From Vibrio sp. 10N (GTDB taxonomy: Bacteria; Pseudomonadota; Gammaproteobacteria; Enterobacterales; Vibrionaceae), in contig NZ_BTPM01000002.1 in NCBI RefSeq assembly GCF_036245475.1, positions 1,364,001-1,428,000 on the forward strand: a DNA stretch of 64,000 nucleotides, in the 5' to 3' direction. The translations under genes were made by a program, and so were the position numbers. Positions 44,395 through 53,774 of the stretch are shown piece by piece. Every line of letters starts with the position of its first letter. Within the stretch, counting starts at the first letter, position 1. The notes below the pieces were generated by a model. The model had not been told where the DNA came from. It worked only from the letters and a program-made list of their open reading frames with translations, and did not search any database.

Positions 44395-44480
44395 TAATTT
44401 CACTTCAAATCCGCTAACTAATTGTCACTCATACACAAAATCGCTACTCTGGTTTTAACACTTTTGAGCCGGAGCCATCC

Positions 44481-45515
44481 ATAAAATACCCCAACCCTCT
44501 AACCAAAGGTAGCACTATAGGTATCACCGCATTCTCATCCGGTATTTCACCTAAACACAATGCTCGTTTTGAATGCGTCACCAACCACCTTAAATCGCTG
44601 GGCTATAACATAGTGGTTGGAGACTGCTTATACGACCAAGGAAAACATGTCAGTGGCTCGGCAAAGCAAAGAGCCGAAGAGCTGATGTCGATGCTACTTG
44701 ATGACAGCATTGATGCAATCTACCCACCTTGGGGCGGAGAGGTTGCGATGGAACTACTGCCGCTGATCGACTTTGAAAAACTCAAACAGTCTCGTCCTAA
44801 ATGGATTCTGGGATTTTCCGATGTCAGCACGATATCGGCCACCTTTGCGTGCAAACTTGGCTGGGCGACGGGGCACTGCTCTAATCTTATGGATCTATCA
44901 CCGAGTTCAAACGATCCACTTACCTCCAACACTCTCAACTATTTCTCTACGCCGTCAGGAGAAAGTTTTACTCAGCATTCACTCAGTTACTACGCCAGTC
45001 AATGGCCAGATTTCGTGAACCATCCTGAATCCGGGTTAAACCTAGACACAGAGACTCAATGGCAATGGCTAAAAAAACCGCTGCACGGTGAAGTCATGGA
45101 AGGCAGACTCATCGGCGGATGCTGGGATACGCTCTCACACCTCTTTGGCACGGAGTACCTCGATCTCAAAGCGATGTCAGAACGCCATCCAGAGGGGCTT
45201 CTTCTCTACTTGGAGAATGCAGAAATGCCGCCAACGGAAGTGGCGCGAACCATTCTGAGTATGAAATATCTCGGAGTATTTGATTGCATTAGCGGCTTAC
45301 TTATTGGCCGCAGTGCAGCACCGGATGTAACCGATCCTAATCGCCTCAGTTATTACGAGTGTCTAAAACAATACCTAATTGATATGCCCTTTCCCGTGAT
45401 GATCGATCTTGATATTGGCCACAAGCCACCCAACCTATCTTTAGTAAATGGCGCCATAGCAAAAGTAGAACTCAATAACGAGGCAAGAGGCAGTATCACT
45501 CAAACATTTAGTTAG
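44481..45515 (+). CDS. LD-carboxypeptidase / MccF-type S66 peptidase with apparent ATA start
   Basis: About 345-residue S66-family serine peptidase, a group that trims murein tetrapeptides or inactivates microcin C-type antibiotics. Nucleophile region WILGFSDVSTISATF, then ENAEMPPTEVARTILSM (Glu), and DIGHKPPNLSLVNGA near the C-terminus (His). The homologous N-terminus (YPNPLTKGSTIGITAFSSGIS) runs upstream of the first GTG (44613), and no ATG, GTG or TTG begins it. It opens at an ATA at 44481, six bases after a GGAG ribosome-binding site. The start is therefore either a rare ATA codon or an ATG lost by mutation. Confidence 0.8.
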   Translation: MKYPNPLTKGSTIGITAFSSGISPKHNARFECVTNHLKSLGYNIVVGDCLYDQGKHVSGSAKQRAEELMSMLLDDSIDAIYPPWGGEVAMELLPLIDFEKLKQSRPKWILGFSDVSTISATFACKLGWATGHCSNLMDLSPSSNDPLTSNTLNYFSTPSGESFTQHSLSYYASQWPDFVNHPESGLNLDTETQWQWLKKPLHGEVMEGRLIGGCWDTLSHLFGTEYLDLKAMSERHPEGLLLYLENAEMPPTEVARTILSMKYLGVFDCISGLLIGRSAAPDVTDPNRLSYYECLKQYLIDMPFPVMIDLDIGHKPPNLSLVNGAIAKVELNNEARGSITQTFS

Positions 45516-45796
45516 TAAACATTGAGACATGCGGAATAGCATTCGAAAAGGCATAAAAAATTTCATCTACCGTAAAGCTAGCCAAGGTGACATGTGACTT
45601 TCATTCAACTCTCCGCTCAAAAAACAAAAAACAAACTAAAACCAGAAAAATTTAAGCCATTGAATTTAAAGAAAAATTACCAAATAAGATATTACAGAAG
45701 TATCCGGCGTAACTATATGGCATACAACAATTTAATAAAACATTAACAATCCAAATCTAAAGTCCAATCCAAATTTTAACTCTGTGATTGGAAACT

Positions 45797-47884
45797 ATGA
45801 AAATACACACCAACAAAAATCTTCTAGCGATTATTATCGGATCCGTCTTTACTGCAAGTTTGATGGGATGCAAAAGTTCTGAATCAAATACAGTCCTTAA
45901 ACCAAATGCTCCTTCAGGTATTGGATATGAACTGCATGTTCCAGTTCCAGAAACTAACTACCCACTGCCTATGGTGAGCAATGGTCAAAATAATAGTGAC
46001 AGTGCTGTTCAGTTCAATATCGATCATAACCCGCTAACCACGTTACTATCGGGCATGAACGATATATGGACTGCTGGGGTAGATGGTTGGCAAAACAATG
46101 CAAATGGTGATGGACCTGAGTCTTTTGCTCACCAAGAAATCTTAGATGCTGACGTTTGGCGTCACAATATTCAATATGTTGTGGATGTGACAAACAACAG
46201 AACACTCGAGCAAGCCATTGAAAGTTACTCAGATGATCGCCGAAGCAAAAATTACAGTGTTATTGACGCTTTCGGCCCTTTGACACAATCCTATCTTGAT
46301 GGCTCTGAGGCCTATGTAGATATTGATGTACCTAAGGTCACGGATATCACCGAAAACTATCATTTCTTTGCGCATCACAATGATGGTGGAGACTATACTG
46401 GCAACGAAACCTCACCTCTCGGCGACGTGGTTCGATTAGTTAGGGATCTCCGTAACTCTTCTGCCTCAACAAACCCGTCAAAATACATCTACTCTACCCC
46501 TCGTCCTTGGCGAATGGACGATGATGGTGATGTCGTTTATCTCGGTTCCGGCAGCCATTCATGCGTACAACTAAATGGGGAGATTGAACAGAGAATTTAC
46601 GACAACTACCAAAGTAGCGTCGATGTTCTACCTGGAGTGTTCTGCGCAGGCCGTCACCATGGCTCTGATCCATTAACTGACAAAGGTGAAAACCGTAGGA
46701 AAGATGGAGGCTATCCTAGCGGTCACACTAACGCAGGCTATCTCGCTGCGATGGGCTATGCCTATGCATTTCCTGAGCGATTCGCTGAATTCATTACGCG
46801 TGGTTCACAAATGGGTGAAAATAGAATACTGACTGGAATGCATTCTCCAGTTGATGTCATTGGCGCCCGCATTCACTTTCAGGCAGTTTCAGCGTATGCC
46901 CTCTCACAGCAGAATGTGTACAACAATGCTCAAAGAGCTTATGAAAACACCCACGAGTACTTTACAGATTTAGCACATGCTGATGGCTACTCATCTCTTT
47001 ATGACTATGCTCATCGCAAAGTAGCACCTGAGAACGAGGTAGGTTACGTCGATGGCGAACACGCGATTGTTTATGTAGGTGACAACAATCGTTACTCCAA
47101 CAACGATGAAAACAAAAAGTTGTATAGAGAACGAATGACATATGGATTTGAACAAGACCTCAGTAAAGCAGGTCAAAAGTCAATCGTTCCAAAAGGTGCT
47201 GAGAGACTGCTCGAAACGCGCTTGCCATACCTGTCCGATGCTCAGCGAAGAGCGGTTCTCTATACGACATCCATCGATTCTGGCTACCCTATTCTTGATC
47301 AGTCTAACGGTTGGGGAAGAATCGATCTTGTGACTGCGGCTGACGGTTACGGAGCATTTGAAGGTGATGTAAAAGTGTATATGGATGCCGAAAAAGGACG
47401 TTTCAATGCCAACGATAGTTGGAGAAATGACATTGCAGGAGAAGGTAAGCTGAGAAAGTCTGGTAGTGGCATACTAACGCTTACCGGTGAGAACACTTAT
47501 GCAGGTGGTACTATTATCGAACAAGGGGTGTTAGCAGCCGGCTCACCGACCGCATTTGGAACTGGTGATGTCTATATAAATGGTGGCACATTGAAAGTCG
47601 ACAGCGATATACAGTTGAATCTCGCCAACAATTTAACGATCAGTAGTGGCGATCTAGCGATAGAGGCTTCAAAAGACGCCTCTCTTGAAATCGCTAGTCT
47701 CGCTTACCTTGATAGCGCTTCGTTAACACTAACATTTGGTGAAAATGCTCCCCAGCCGGGAGAGCGCTTTACCATCCTCACCGCAAACAAAATCCATGGT
47801 GAATTTAACTCTATTGAGTCAGACAATAATGTCGAACTCTCTGTCGACTACGGTGCGAGCGCCATAACGGTAACAGTACTGTAA
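45797..47884 (+). CDS. PAP2-type acid phosphatase lipoprotein with C-terminal beta-strand repeats
   Basis: About 695 residues. A hydrophobic N-terminus ends in the lipobox SLMGC, so a lipoprotein is likely. The central phosphatase domain (about 225-370) has YPSGHTNAGYLAAMGYAYAFPERF and GENRILTGMHSPVDVIGARI, the His-containing motifs of class A / PAP2 enzymes. The C-terminal part (about 560-695) has GSGILTLTGENTYAGGTIIEQGVL, the autotransporter-associated beta-strand repeat, but no barrel domain. A surface or periplasmic phosphomonoesterase is the best guess. ATG 45797 is chosen over TTG 45788. Confidence 0.82.
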   Translation: MKIHTNKNLLAIIIGSVFTASLMGCKSSESNTVLKPNAPSGIGYELHVPVPETNYPLPMVSNGQNNSDSAVQFNIDHNPLTTLLSGMNDIWTAGVDGWQNNANGDGPESFAHQEILDADVWRHNIQYVVDVTNNRTLEQAIESYSDDRRSKNYSVIDAFGPLTQSYLDGSEAYVDIDVPKVTDITENYHFFAHHNDGGDYTGNETSPLGDVVRLVRDLRNSSASTNPSKYIYSTPRPWRMDDDGDVVYLGSGSHSCVQLNGEIEQRIYDNYQSSVDVLPGVFCAGRHHGSDPLTDKGENRRKDGGYPSGHTNAGYLAAMGYAYAFPERFAEFITRGSQMGENRILTGMHSPVDVIGARIHFQAVSAYALSQQNVYNNAQRAYENTHEYFTDLAHADGYSSLYDYAHRKVAPENEVGYVDGEHAIVYVGDNNRYSNNDENKKLYRERMTYGFEQDLSKAGQKSIVPKGAERLLETRLPYLSDAQRRAVLYTTSIDSGYPILDQSNGWGRIDLVTAADGYGAFEGDVKVYMDAEKGRFNANDSWRNDIAGEGKLRKSGSGILTLTGENTYAGGTIIEQGVLAAGSPTAFGTGDVYINGGTLKVDSDIQLNLANNLTISSGDLAIEASKDASLEIASLAYLDSASLTLTFGENAPQPGERFTILTANKIHGEFNSIESDNNVELSVDYGASAITVTVL

Positions 47885-47890
47885 AATAGT

Positions 47891-47915
47891 AAAGGGGGCG
47901 TCTACTGCCCCCTTT
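47891..47915. terminator. Bidirectional terminator between the phosphatase and OYE genes
   Basis: AAAGGGGGC pairs with GCCCCCTTT across a seven-base loop. It serves both converging genes. Confidence 0.8.
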
Positions 47916-47916
47916 C

Positions 47917-49029
47917 TCAAATCTGAGCGCTGTACTCTGGATAATCGATATACCCTTTCCCATCACCGCCATACAAGCTCAGCCTTGCATCGGCATCAAA
48001 CTCAGCCAGTGGCCAGTTGTTTTTGAAACGCGCCACAAGATCTGGATTGGTCACATACGGAGTGCCAAATGCCACAAGGTCAGCGTAGTTGTTTTCAAGC
48101 AGAGCAGTAGCACTCTCTTTCGTCAACTTGCCTGCAATCATAATTGGGTTCGGGTAAATGTCGCGCACCTCTTTACGGAATGACTCTGGCGCTTCAACAT
48201 AACGCGAGATGTTTTCAGAGAAATGCACATAAGCAAGATTCATTGGAGCCAGCGCAACAAGTGCCTTTTTCACCACTTCGACAATCTCTGGATCTTCTTC
48301 AGCAAAGCCTTCCATGACGTGTGGCGAAACACGAATCGCGACTTTGTCACCACCGATTTCATTCACCACCGCTTGCATCACTTCAACGAGTAAGCGGATA
48401 CGGTTTTCTTGAGAACCACCATACTGGTCAGTACGCTGGTTGCTAGAAAGTCGCATGAACTGGTCAAGCAAGTAGCCGTGCGCGGCATGGATTTCAATAC
48501 CATCAAAGCCCGCTTCAATCGCGTTTTTCGCGGCTTGCACATAATCGGCAATAGTTTGCTGAATATCTTGCTCAGTCATTGCGCGAGGTTCGCCGGTTTC
48601 AATCATACCGAAGCCACCTTCTGGTAGCGGACCGAATACTTGGTCAGCTTCTTTGATCGCCGACGCAGACAAAACCTGCTCACCCGTGATGGATTCATGG
48701 CTACGGCGACCCACGTGCCAAAGTTGAATGAAGACTTTGCTGCCTTGGTCATGAATCGCATTCGTGACTTTTTTCCAACCATCGATGTGCGCTTGGGTAT
48801 AGATACCCGGGGTCATCGAGTAACCACGACCAATGGCCGAGATCGGCGCACCTTCTGTGATGATAAGACCTGCATTGGCGCGCTGTGCGTAGTAAGTCGC
48901 CATCATGTCATTCGGCACATCACCCGGTTGAGTGGTGCGAGAACGGGTCATCGGTGCCATCGCGATGCGATTGCTTAGCTCAAGTTGGCCGTAGTTGAAA
49001 TTAGAAAAGATCATATCGTATGCCCTCAA
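47917..49029 (-). CDS. Old yellow enzyme family alkene reductase (NemA-like)
   Basis: 370-residue FMN-dependent ene-reductase. It has LSNRIAMAPMTRSR at the start, WHVGRRSHESI, the substrate-binding His pair in EIHAAHGYLLDQF (about residues 180-192), and IMIAGKLTKESA at the end. By family it reduces activated C=C bonds or nitro-compounds with NADPH. A LysR-type regulator lies just upstream on the same strand, 124 bases away, and probably controls it. Confidence 0.93.
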   Translation of the reverse strand: MRAYDMIFSNFNYGQLELSNRIAMAPMTRSRTTQPGDVPNDMMATYYAQRANAGLIITEGAPISAIGRGYSMTPGIYTQAHIDGWKKVTNAIHDQGSKVFIQLWHVGRRSHESITGEQVLSASAIKEADQVFGPLPEGGFGMIETGEPRAMTEQDIQQTIADYVQAAKNAIEAGFDGIEIHAAHGYLLDQFMRLSSNQRTDQYGGSQENRIRLLVEVMQAVVNEIGGDKVAIRVSPHVMEGFAEEDPEIVEVVKKALVALAPMNLAYVHFSENISRYVEAPESFRKEVRDIYPNPIMIAGKLTKESATALLENNYADLVAFGTPYVTNPDLVARFKNNWPLAEFDADARLSLYGGDGKGYIDYPEYSAQI

Positions 49030-49152
49030 TATCGTAATGGGGACATTTTAGCGACGAGTAACCTCTAGATTTAGAGTAATAATCGCAAATGGCTTTTGTC
49101 AAAAATGCAAAAGCCGCCGGAAAAAAGAAGGAAACAAAGCAGGAAATAACGA

Positions 49153-50034
49153 CTACAGCGATAGCCTAGGCTGGATAAACTCAATAAACGCCGTAATGCG
49201 GCGTGCGACCGACGATGAGCGGTAATAGACCGCATTAACTTGCTCGCGACCCGTCGTAGTGAGTTTTTCTGACTCAAGAAGTGGCACCAAGCGCCCTTCC
49301 TCAATATCTTGTTTGACCATAAAGCCCGACATACACGCAATTCCATTACCTGCTAAAGCAAGTTGGCGCACCGTCTCACCGTTACTCGACACCATGCTTG
49401 GCTGAATCGTTGGGTTGCCGGGTAGTGGCCATTGGTTAAGTACCTTCGCACCGACAAAGCCGATTAAACTATGCGTACTCAAATCAACGGCCGATTTGGG
49501 GTAACCACGCTGTGCAAGGTAATCGGGTGACGCAACGAGATACAACAGGCTCTTTCCTAGCGGTTTCGCATGCAACGTTGAGTCGGTTAACTTACCTATG
49601 CGAATCGCAACATCAGTGCGCTTCTCTAGTAAATCAACAAACCCTTCGTTGGAGGTCAGCTCAAGCTCTATATCTGGGTACTCTCTATTAAACTCAGCGA
49701 TAAGCGGCACCAGTTGATGCAGTACAAATGGGCTAGCGGCATCGACTCTCAATCGCCCTTTTGGCAGCTCACCTCTAGCCACAATCTCTTCTTCGGTCTG
49801 CTGTAGAATACGTAACCCTTCACGAACTCCCTCCACAAACTGACGACCTTCGTCGGTGAGCTCTATGCGTCGAGTGGTACGGTTTAAAAGCGTCACCCCA
49901 AGTTGGGTCTCAAGCTTACTCACACTGCGAGACACTTTGGCCACTTGAATGTCGAGCGCCTCTGCCGCAGCGGAAAAACCGCCACTATCGACAACAGAGA
50001 GTAATATTTCCAGATCATCAGAACGAGTGAGCAT
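49153..50034 (-). CDS. LysR-family transcriptional regulator
   Basis: 293 residues with an N-terminal winged helix-turn-helix (VVDSGGFSAAAEALDIQVAKVSRSVSKLETQLGVTLLNRTTRRIELTD, about 12-57) and a LysR effector domain (LRVDAASPFVLHQLVPLIAEF). It resembles the DNA-binding subgroup that regulates OYE-type reductases and is co-oriented with that gene. The inducer is unknown. Confidence 0.92.
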   Translation of the reverse strand: MLTRSDDLEILLSVVDSGGFSAAAEALDIQVAKVSRSVSKLETQLGVTLLNRTTRRIELTDEGRQFVEGVREGLRILQQTEEEIVARGELPKGRLRVDAASPFVLHQLVPLIAEFNREYPDIELELTSNEGFVDLLEKRTDVAIRIGKLTDSTLHAKPLGKSLLYLVASPDYLAQRGYPKSAVDLSTHSLIGFVGAKVLNQWPLPGNPTIQPSMVSSNGETVRQLALAGNGIACMSGFMVKQDIEEGRLVPLLESEKLTTTGREQVNAVYYRSSSVARRITAFIEFIQPRLSL

Positions 50035-50074
50035 GTTTATTTCATAAATTGCAAAAGTGATGCCTTAGAGTATA

Positions 50075-50602
50075 TCAATTTGGCAACGAACGGCGAGAAA
50101 GATCACGGGCTAAAATCAACGCTAGTCCGAGAATTTGCAGAAACACTGCGATGTTCTTGTAATACGCCATGTCTTCTTCGACGCTTGCTAACGTTTCTGA
50201 GAGCTCCAAATTGTCGAGATAGAGCCCATCAATCAAATCACGCTGCGTATCTTGCGCGCTATTGATCATAGCCATCAATTCAGGGAGGTGTTTTTGATGA
50301 ATCGGAGGAACTTGAGCGGTGACCCATTGAGATAGCTGCCCTCTCAACATATCCGCAATATCAGTATCAATTTCATCACCATCCAGGTGCAGCAGTAATG
50401 CTTCGCGTTTTCGTTCTAGCGTTTCTACTTGGTTCCACGCAAGCTGCATCGAATACAGATTTGCCTCTTTACGTTCCTGTATTAAAGCAATATCGCTCGA
50501 CATTTTATCGAGCACTTGGCTTGAAAGCACAATCGCCATCACATTAAGGATAAGGCCAATGGAGACCATCACCCACGCTGGCGGCAGTAATGCTCGTGTC
50601 AT
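50075..50602 (-). CDS. Small inner-membrane protein with coiled coil, unknown function
   Basis: 175 residues with a hydrophobic N-terminal segment (about 8-27, PAWVMVSIGLILNVMAIVLS), a charged helical middle (LIQERKEANLYSMQLAWNQVETLERKREALLLHL) and a second membrane segment near the C-terminus (YYKNIAVFLQILGLALILAR). The middle is predicted to sit in the periplasm as a coiled coil. I recognise no family. Confidence 0.65.
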   Translation of the reverse strand: MTRALLPPAWVMVSIGLILNVMAIVLSSQVLDKMSSDIALIQERKEANLYSMQLAWNQVETLERKREALLLHLDGDEIDTDIADMLRGQLSQWVTAQVPPIHQKHLPELMAMINSAQDTQRDLIDGLYLDNLELSETLASVEEDMAYYKNIAVFLQILGLALILARDLSRRSLPN

Positions 50603-50708
50603 CCTTATCTCCCGCTGTTTTTATTCAGTGTAGGCAACAATCGTGATTCGTCACACAACTGGCATAAAATCAATCAGGTACCTAACCTTATAACAGCGAC
50701 AGTTTAGA

Positions 50709-51356
50709 ATGTTATCCGGTGCCGAGACCAAGCAAGTGAATATTTACCAGCTACTGTACATCGCTATTGTTGCTTCACCTCTCGCCGCAAACGCGAGCTG
50801 GTTTAACGAACACAATATCGACAAGTTTGACCGCATAGAGACCCACAGAGTATGGGGCTTTGGTGATCTCGTAGAGAATAAATTCACCACCTATGGTATT
50901 CGCTGTGATGACCGCTCCAAACTCTTGGTCACCTTTGGGCTTGCTCAAGAGTTAGATGAAGAGAACGCAAAAATTGACTTGGCGTTTAAAGTGGATAACA
51001 ACAAACCGCTGTTTTTTGAAGGACAGCTGTTCTCAAACAGCAAAGAGTCTGGATTTGTGAGAGCTGATAAGCAAAACTTGGCACTGATTAATCGACTGAT
51101 ATTACAAAGTAAACAAGGAAAAACGATAGATATCCGAGCATCCAACAAAGACCAAAGTCAGTTCATTGAATACTCGGTGTCACTCTCTGGATTTACCAAG
51201 TTTAGTCATGCCACCAGAGATGCTTGCGGTGTCGGGACAATGAAGCTTGCAATCACCCCCAAAGACAAAGCGGCTCTTATCCGGCTAAAGCAGCAGCTCA
51301 AAGACATTGAGAAGCAAATTGCCGAAATAGAGGCGAAATACTCCGCCGGGTTTTAA
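50709..51356 (+). CDS. Exported protein of unknown function, TagO/VasI-like pattern
   Basis: 215 residues with a signal-like N-terminus (YQLLYIAIVASPLAANAS). The body has one cysteine in YGIRCDDRSK and one in RDACGVG spaced by a beta-rich region, as in several exported proteins such as the VasI/TagO group. The C-terminal part is a coiled coil (IRLKQQLKDIEKQIAEIEAK). No function is assigned. It converges with the hydrolase gene and overlaps it by four bases. Confidence 0.6.
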   Translation: MLSGAETKQVNIYQLLYIAIVASPLAANASWFNEHNIDKFDRIETHRVWGFGDLVENKFTTYGIRCDDRSKLLVTFGLAQELDEENAKIDLAFKVDNNKPLFFEGQLFSNSKESGFVRADKQNLALINRLILQSKQGKTIDIRASNKDQSQFIEYSVSLSGFTKFSHATRDACGVGTMKLAITPKDKAALIRLKQQLKDIEKQIAEIEAKYSAGF

Positions 51357-52177
51357 CTGGCTAGAGACAATGGGGCAAGCGCGGTGTCTGATTCCATCAG
51401 CCAATGTTCGACGATGCGGTTGAATTCCTCCGGTTGCTCTGCCATGACCCAGTGATGTGTGGACAATCCCACCACTTTATTACCCTCAATATCGGCCATT
51501 TTTCTCTGCCAAGTTCTCGAATGAAACATGCCGACTTTGTCCTTACCGTAGATAAACAAGAAAGGCACCTGAATATCAAGCGGCTTCGTTCCCAGTTCGC
51601 GCTTCATGAACACACTACTCCAGCGCCAATGATAGGGATAATTCATGCCAGAATGGATGCGAGAGGTATCGCCCGGCGCGCCGAAAATTGTCGCCATTTT
51701 TCGCGTCATCCAGTCACCGAGCTTTCCTCCTAGGTTCCACGCCAGCATCAACCAGAGTTGATAACCGAGCAATATCGCTTTGGCTTTGGCCGAAAGCTCT
51801 AAGTCCTTCGAGCTCGCGTCACCAATATCGACACCCACAATACGATTCACCTTGTCAGGATGGCGCATCGCATATTGGTAACCAAACACGCAGCCCCAAT
51901 CATGAAGCAGCAAAGTCACTGGTTTACCCTCTGAAATGGACTCTATGATGGTATCGAACAGCGTCAGCATCGAGTTTAAGTCATGATACTGACGTGGCTG
52001 CCCAAGCTCATAACCCGGCAGCGAGAACCTGACGCAGCGATAGCGTGATTTGAGCTGCGCCACTTGGCTATCCCACAAGCGATACGTGTCTGGCCAGCCA
52101 TGAATCATCACTATGGTGTGCTCGCCTTCCCCTTCGATATGAACATCAATGTCTTCAATAACCTGTCTTTGTTCCAT
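51353..52177 (-). CDS. Alpha/beta hydrolase, epoxide hydrolase/dehalogenase-like
   Basis: 274 residues. HGWPDTYRLWDSQVAQL (oxyanion loop, about 25-41) and LLLHDWGCVFGYQYAMRHPDKV, where the nucleophile position is Asp in HDWG (about residue 91) as in epoxide hydrolases and haloalkane dehalogenases, not Ser. The His is near the C-terminus (THHWVMAEQPEEFN). Last gene of the five-gene leftward operon that starts at 55967. Substrate unknown. Confidence 0.85.
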   Translation of the reverse strand: MEQRQVIEDIDVHIEGEGEHTIVMIHGWPDTYRLWDSQVAQLKSRYRCVRFSLPGYELGQPRQYHDLNSMLTLFDTIIESISEGKPVTLLLHDWGCVFGYQYAMRHPDKVNRIVGVDIGDASSKDLELSAKAKAILLGYQLWLMLAWNLGGKLGDWMTRKMATIFGAPGDTSRIHSGMNYPYHWRWSSVFMKRELGTKPLDIQVPFLFIYGKDKVGMFHSRTWQRKMADIEGNKVVGLSTHHWVMAEQPEEFNRIVEHWLMESDTALAPLSLAS

Positions 52178-52234
52178 TGTTACCTCCTACCTAGCGTTAG
52201 GGTCAGTTATTGATTGCACTAAAAGTGTGGCGAC

Positions 52235-52795
52235 TTAGTGAGACAGCATGGCTTTCTTCAAAGACTTATCCGTCGGTTTATCACCGAGCCAAACCGCGAG
52301 TAGTGCTTGGCGAAACGCATCATCTTCGACCAATACGCGCAGCTCACCGTTTTTATAGCTGTATATGCCTTGGCCGGGTACGCTCATCAAGGTGAACTGA
52401 TCACCCTCTGTCACTTCATCGGCAAAGGTCAGCTCGACAAACTTGGCAATGCTGGCGTCAATTGGCGCGGTGTTGCCACCGGTCGCGTTATCAAAGCCTT
52501 CATTGAGTGCATCGGCCAGCTTTTCTTTGGTGATCATGCTCGAAGTGATATTAAGGCGAATCGCAGACGCCTGCTCACCAGTGATCAGCGGCTTGGCCTC
52601 GGTCGCCGGCAAAGAGGTAAATAGTGACCCGACATACAGGTCCATAAAAAACTTACTTCGGACACCGGCACCATTTAGTTTGAGCTCTTGCTGCTGAGTC
52701 GTCAGCGTATCGGGCACTTCGATACCACTGATAACTTTTGCTTGAGCCGAAACAGATACGGAGGCGAGTAACGTGATTAATAGCGGTAATTTCAT
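52235..52795 (-). CDS. Chalcone isomerase-like periplasmic protein
   Basis: 186 residues with a signal peptide (1-18, SAQA). LKLNGAGVRSKFFMDLYVGSLF (about 40-61) is the hallmark of the bacterial chalcone-isomerase-like domain. This domain has no proven chalcone activity in bacteria and is often found with lipid or fatty-acid related genes. It lies between the outer-membrane protein and the hydrolase in the same operon. Role unknown. Confidence 0.82.
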   Translation of the reverse strand: MKLPLLITLLASVSVSAQAKVISGIEVPDTLTTQQQELKLNGAGVRSKFFMDLYVGSLFTSLPATEAKPLITGEQASAIRLNITSSMITKEKLADALNEGFDNATGGNTAPIDASIAKFVELTFADEVTEGDQFTLMSVPGQGIYSYKNGELRVLVEDDAFRQALLAVWLGDKPTDKSLKKAMLSH

Positions 52796-52806
52796 GATTT
52801 CTCCTT

Positions 52807-52830
52807 ATGGCCCCTAAAATCAGGGGCCAT
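52807..52830 (-). other. Intercistronic hairpin
   Basis: ATGGCCCCT pairs with AGGGGCCAT around a six-base loop, just after the outer-membrane protein gene. On the minus strand it is followed by an AAGGAG ribosome-binding site rather than a T-run. It is a candidate mRNA-stability or attenuation hairpin within the operon. Confidence 0.55.
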
Positions 52831-52854
52831 GTATTGTCAGTGAGCGTTCAAACG

Positions 52855-53715
52855 TTAGAAGGCGTAGTTGTATTCAAGCCATACTTTGTCCGGAGCATCA
52901 CTGTCAGAGAAGTTATGGTAGTTAAGACGTAGGTTTTGGCGGTTGGTGATCTGGTAACCGAGTGTCAATTCGATTTGCTGAGGGCTCAGCTCTAACCCGC
53001 CCTCAGAAACCGGTTTATCCCAGCTCTTACCGCCAAATTCATCGGTGTAAGTCCAAGCACCCAACACCCACCAAGAGTCATTGAACTTGTAACGGCCATA
53101 GACCTTAACCGAATAGATCGTCGACGCCCAATCAATACCGCTACTGCTAAGATTGTTGGCGGCGGCCATGGCTGGATCATAGCTTGCGAGCTTACTGGTG
53201 TTATCCTCCATAATGACACCACCTGCCATCAATACAGGCCAGATAAACGCATTGTCACCAATCGGTAGCGTCGCGACTGCACCCGCTTGAACTACCGCTG
53301 TTTGACCATAGAAAGGATGATCTTTGACCACCGCATCCACCATATGTCCAAGGCCGTTGGTGGTATTCACCGAGCCATAACGGAAACGGTAGTTGCGGTT
53401 GGTAGTCTTATCGTTCATTTGAGGCACGACCATCCCACCAATGGCTTTAGTGCCTGAGAATTTTGGATCGCCGCCCTTTTCATCAAACACATCGTTGAAC
53501 TCTAGGATGAAACCGGATTTACGGTCAGAGTCGGGCTCCGACAACATGTACATCGCTTTTAGGTTCATCCCTTCGTTACCATAGCCTACGCCTAATGCGG
53601 TATACGCTTCGGTTGGGCTCGACATGTCAATTTGTTGCTCAGCTTCCTCGTTAGCAAGGACAGCACCAGAACAAACAAGGGCGATTGAGGTCATTGGAAT
53701 TAGGTAAGATTTCAT
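52855..53715 (-). CDS. Outer-membrane beta-barrel protein of unknown function
   Basis: 286 residues with a signal peptide (1-21) and alternating beta-strand pattern (ALGVGYGNEGMNLKAMYML, GFILEFNDVF, VYGRYKFNDSWWVLGAWTY, LGYQITNRQNLRLNYHNF), ending in a C-terminal Phe (VWLEYNYAF). It reads like a small barrel or porin. It shares an operon with two membrane proteins, so it may be the outer-membrane part of an export or import system. Confidence 0.7.
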   Translation of the reverse strand: MKSYLIPMTSIALVCSGAVLANEEAEQQIDMSSPTEAYTALGVGYGNEGMNLKAMYMLSEPDSDRKSGFILEFNDVFDEKGGDPKFSGTKAIGGMVVPQMNDKTTNRNYRFRYGSVNTTNGLGHMVDAVVKDHPFYGQTAVVQAGAVATLPIGDNAFIWPVLMAGGVIMEDNTSKLASYDPAMAAANNLSSSGIDWASTIYSVKVYGRYKFNDSWWVLGAWTYTDEFGGKSWDKPVSEGGLELSPQQIELTLGYQITNRQNLRLNYHNFSDSDAPDKVWLEYNYAF

Positions 53716-53774
53716 AATTTGGCTCCACTACAATAATGAGTCATATAACTGTTTTTATTACAAATTTATTAGTA

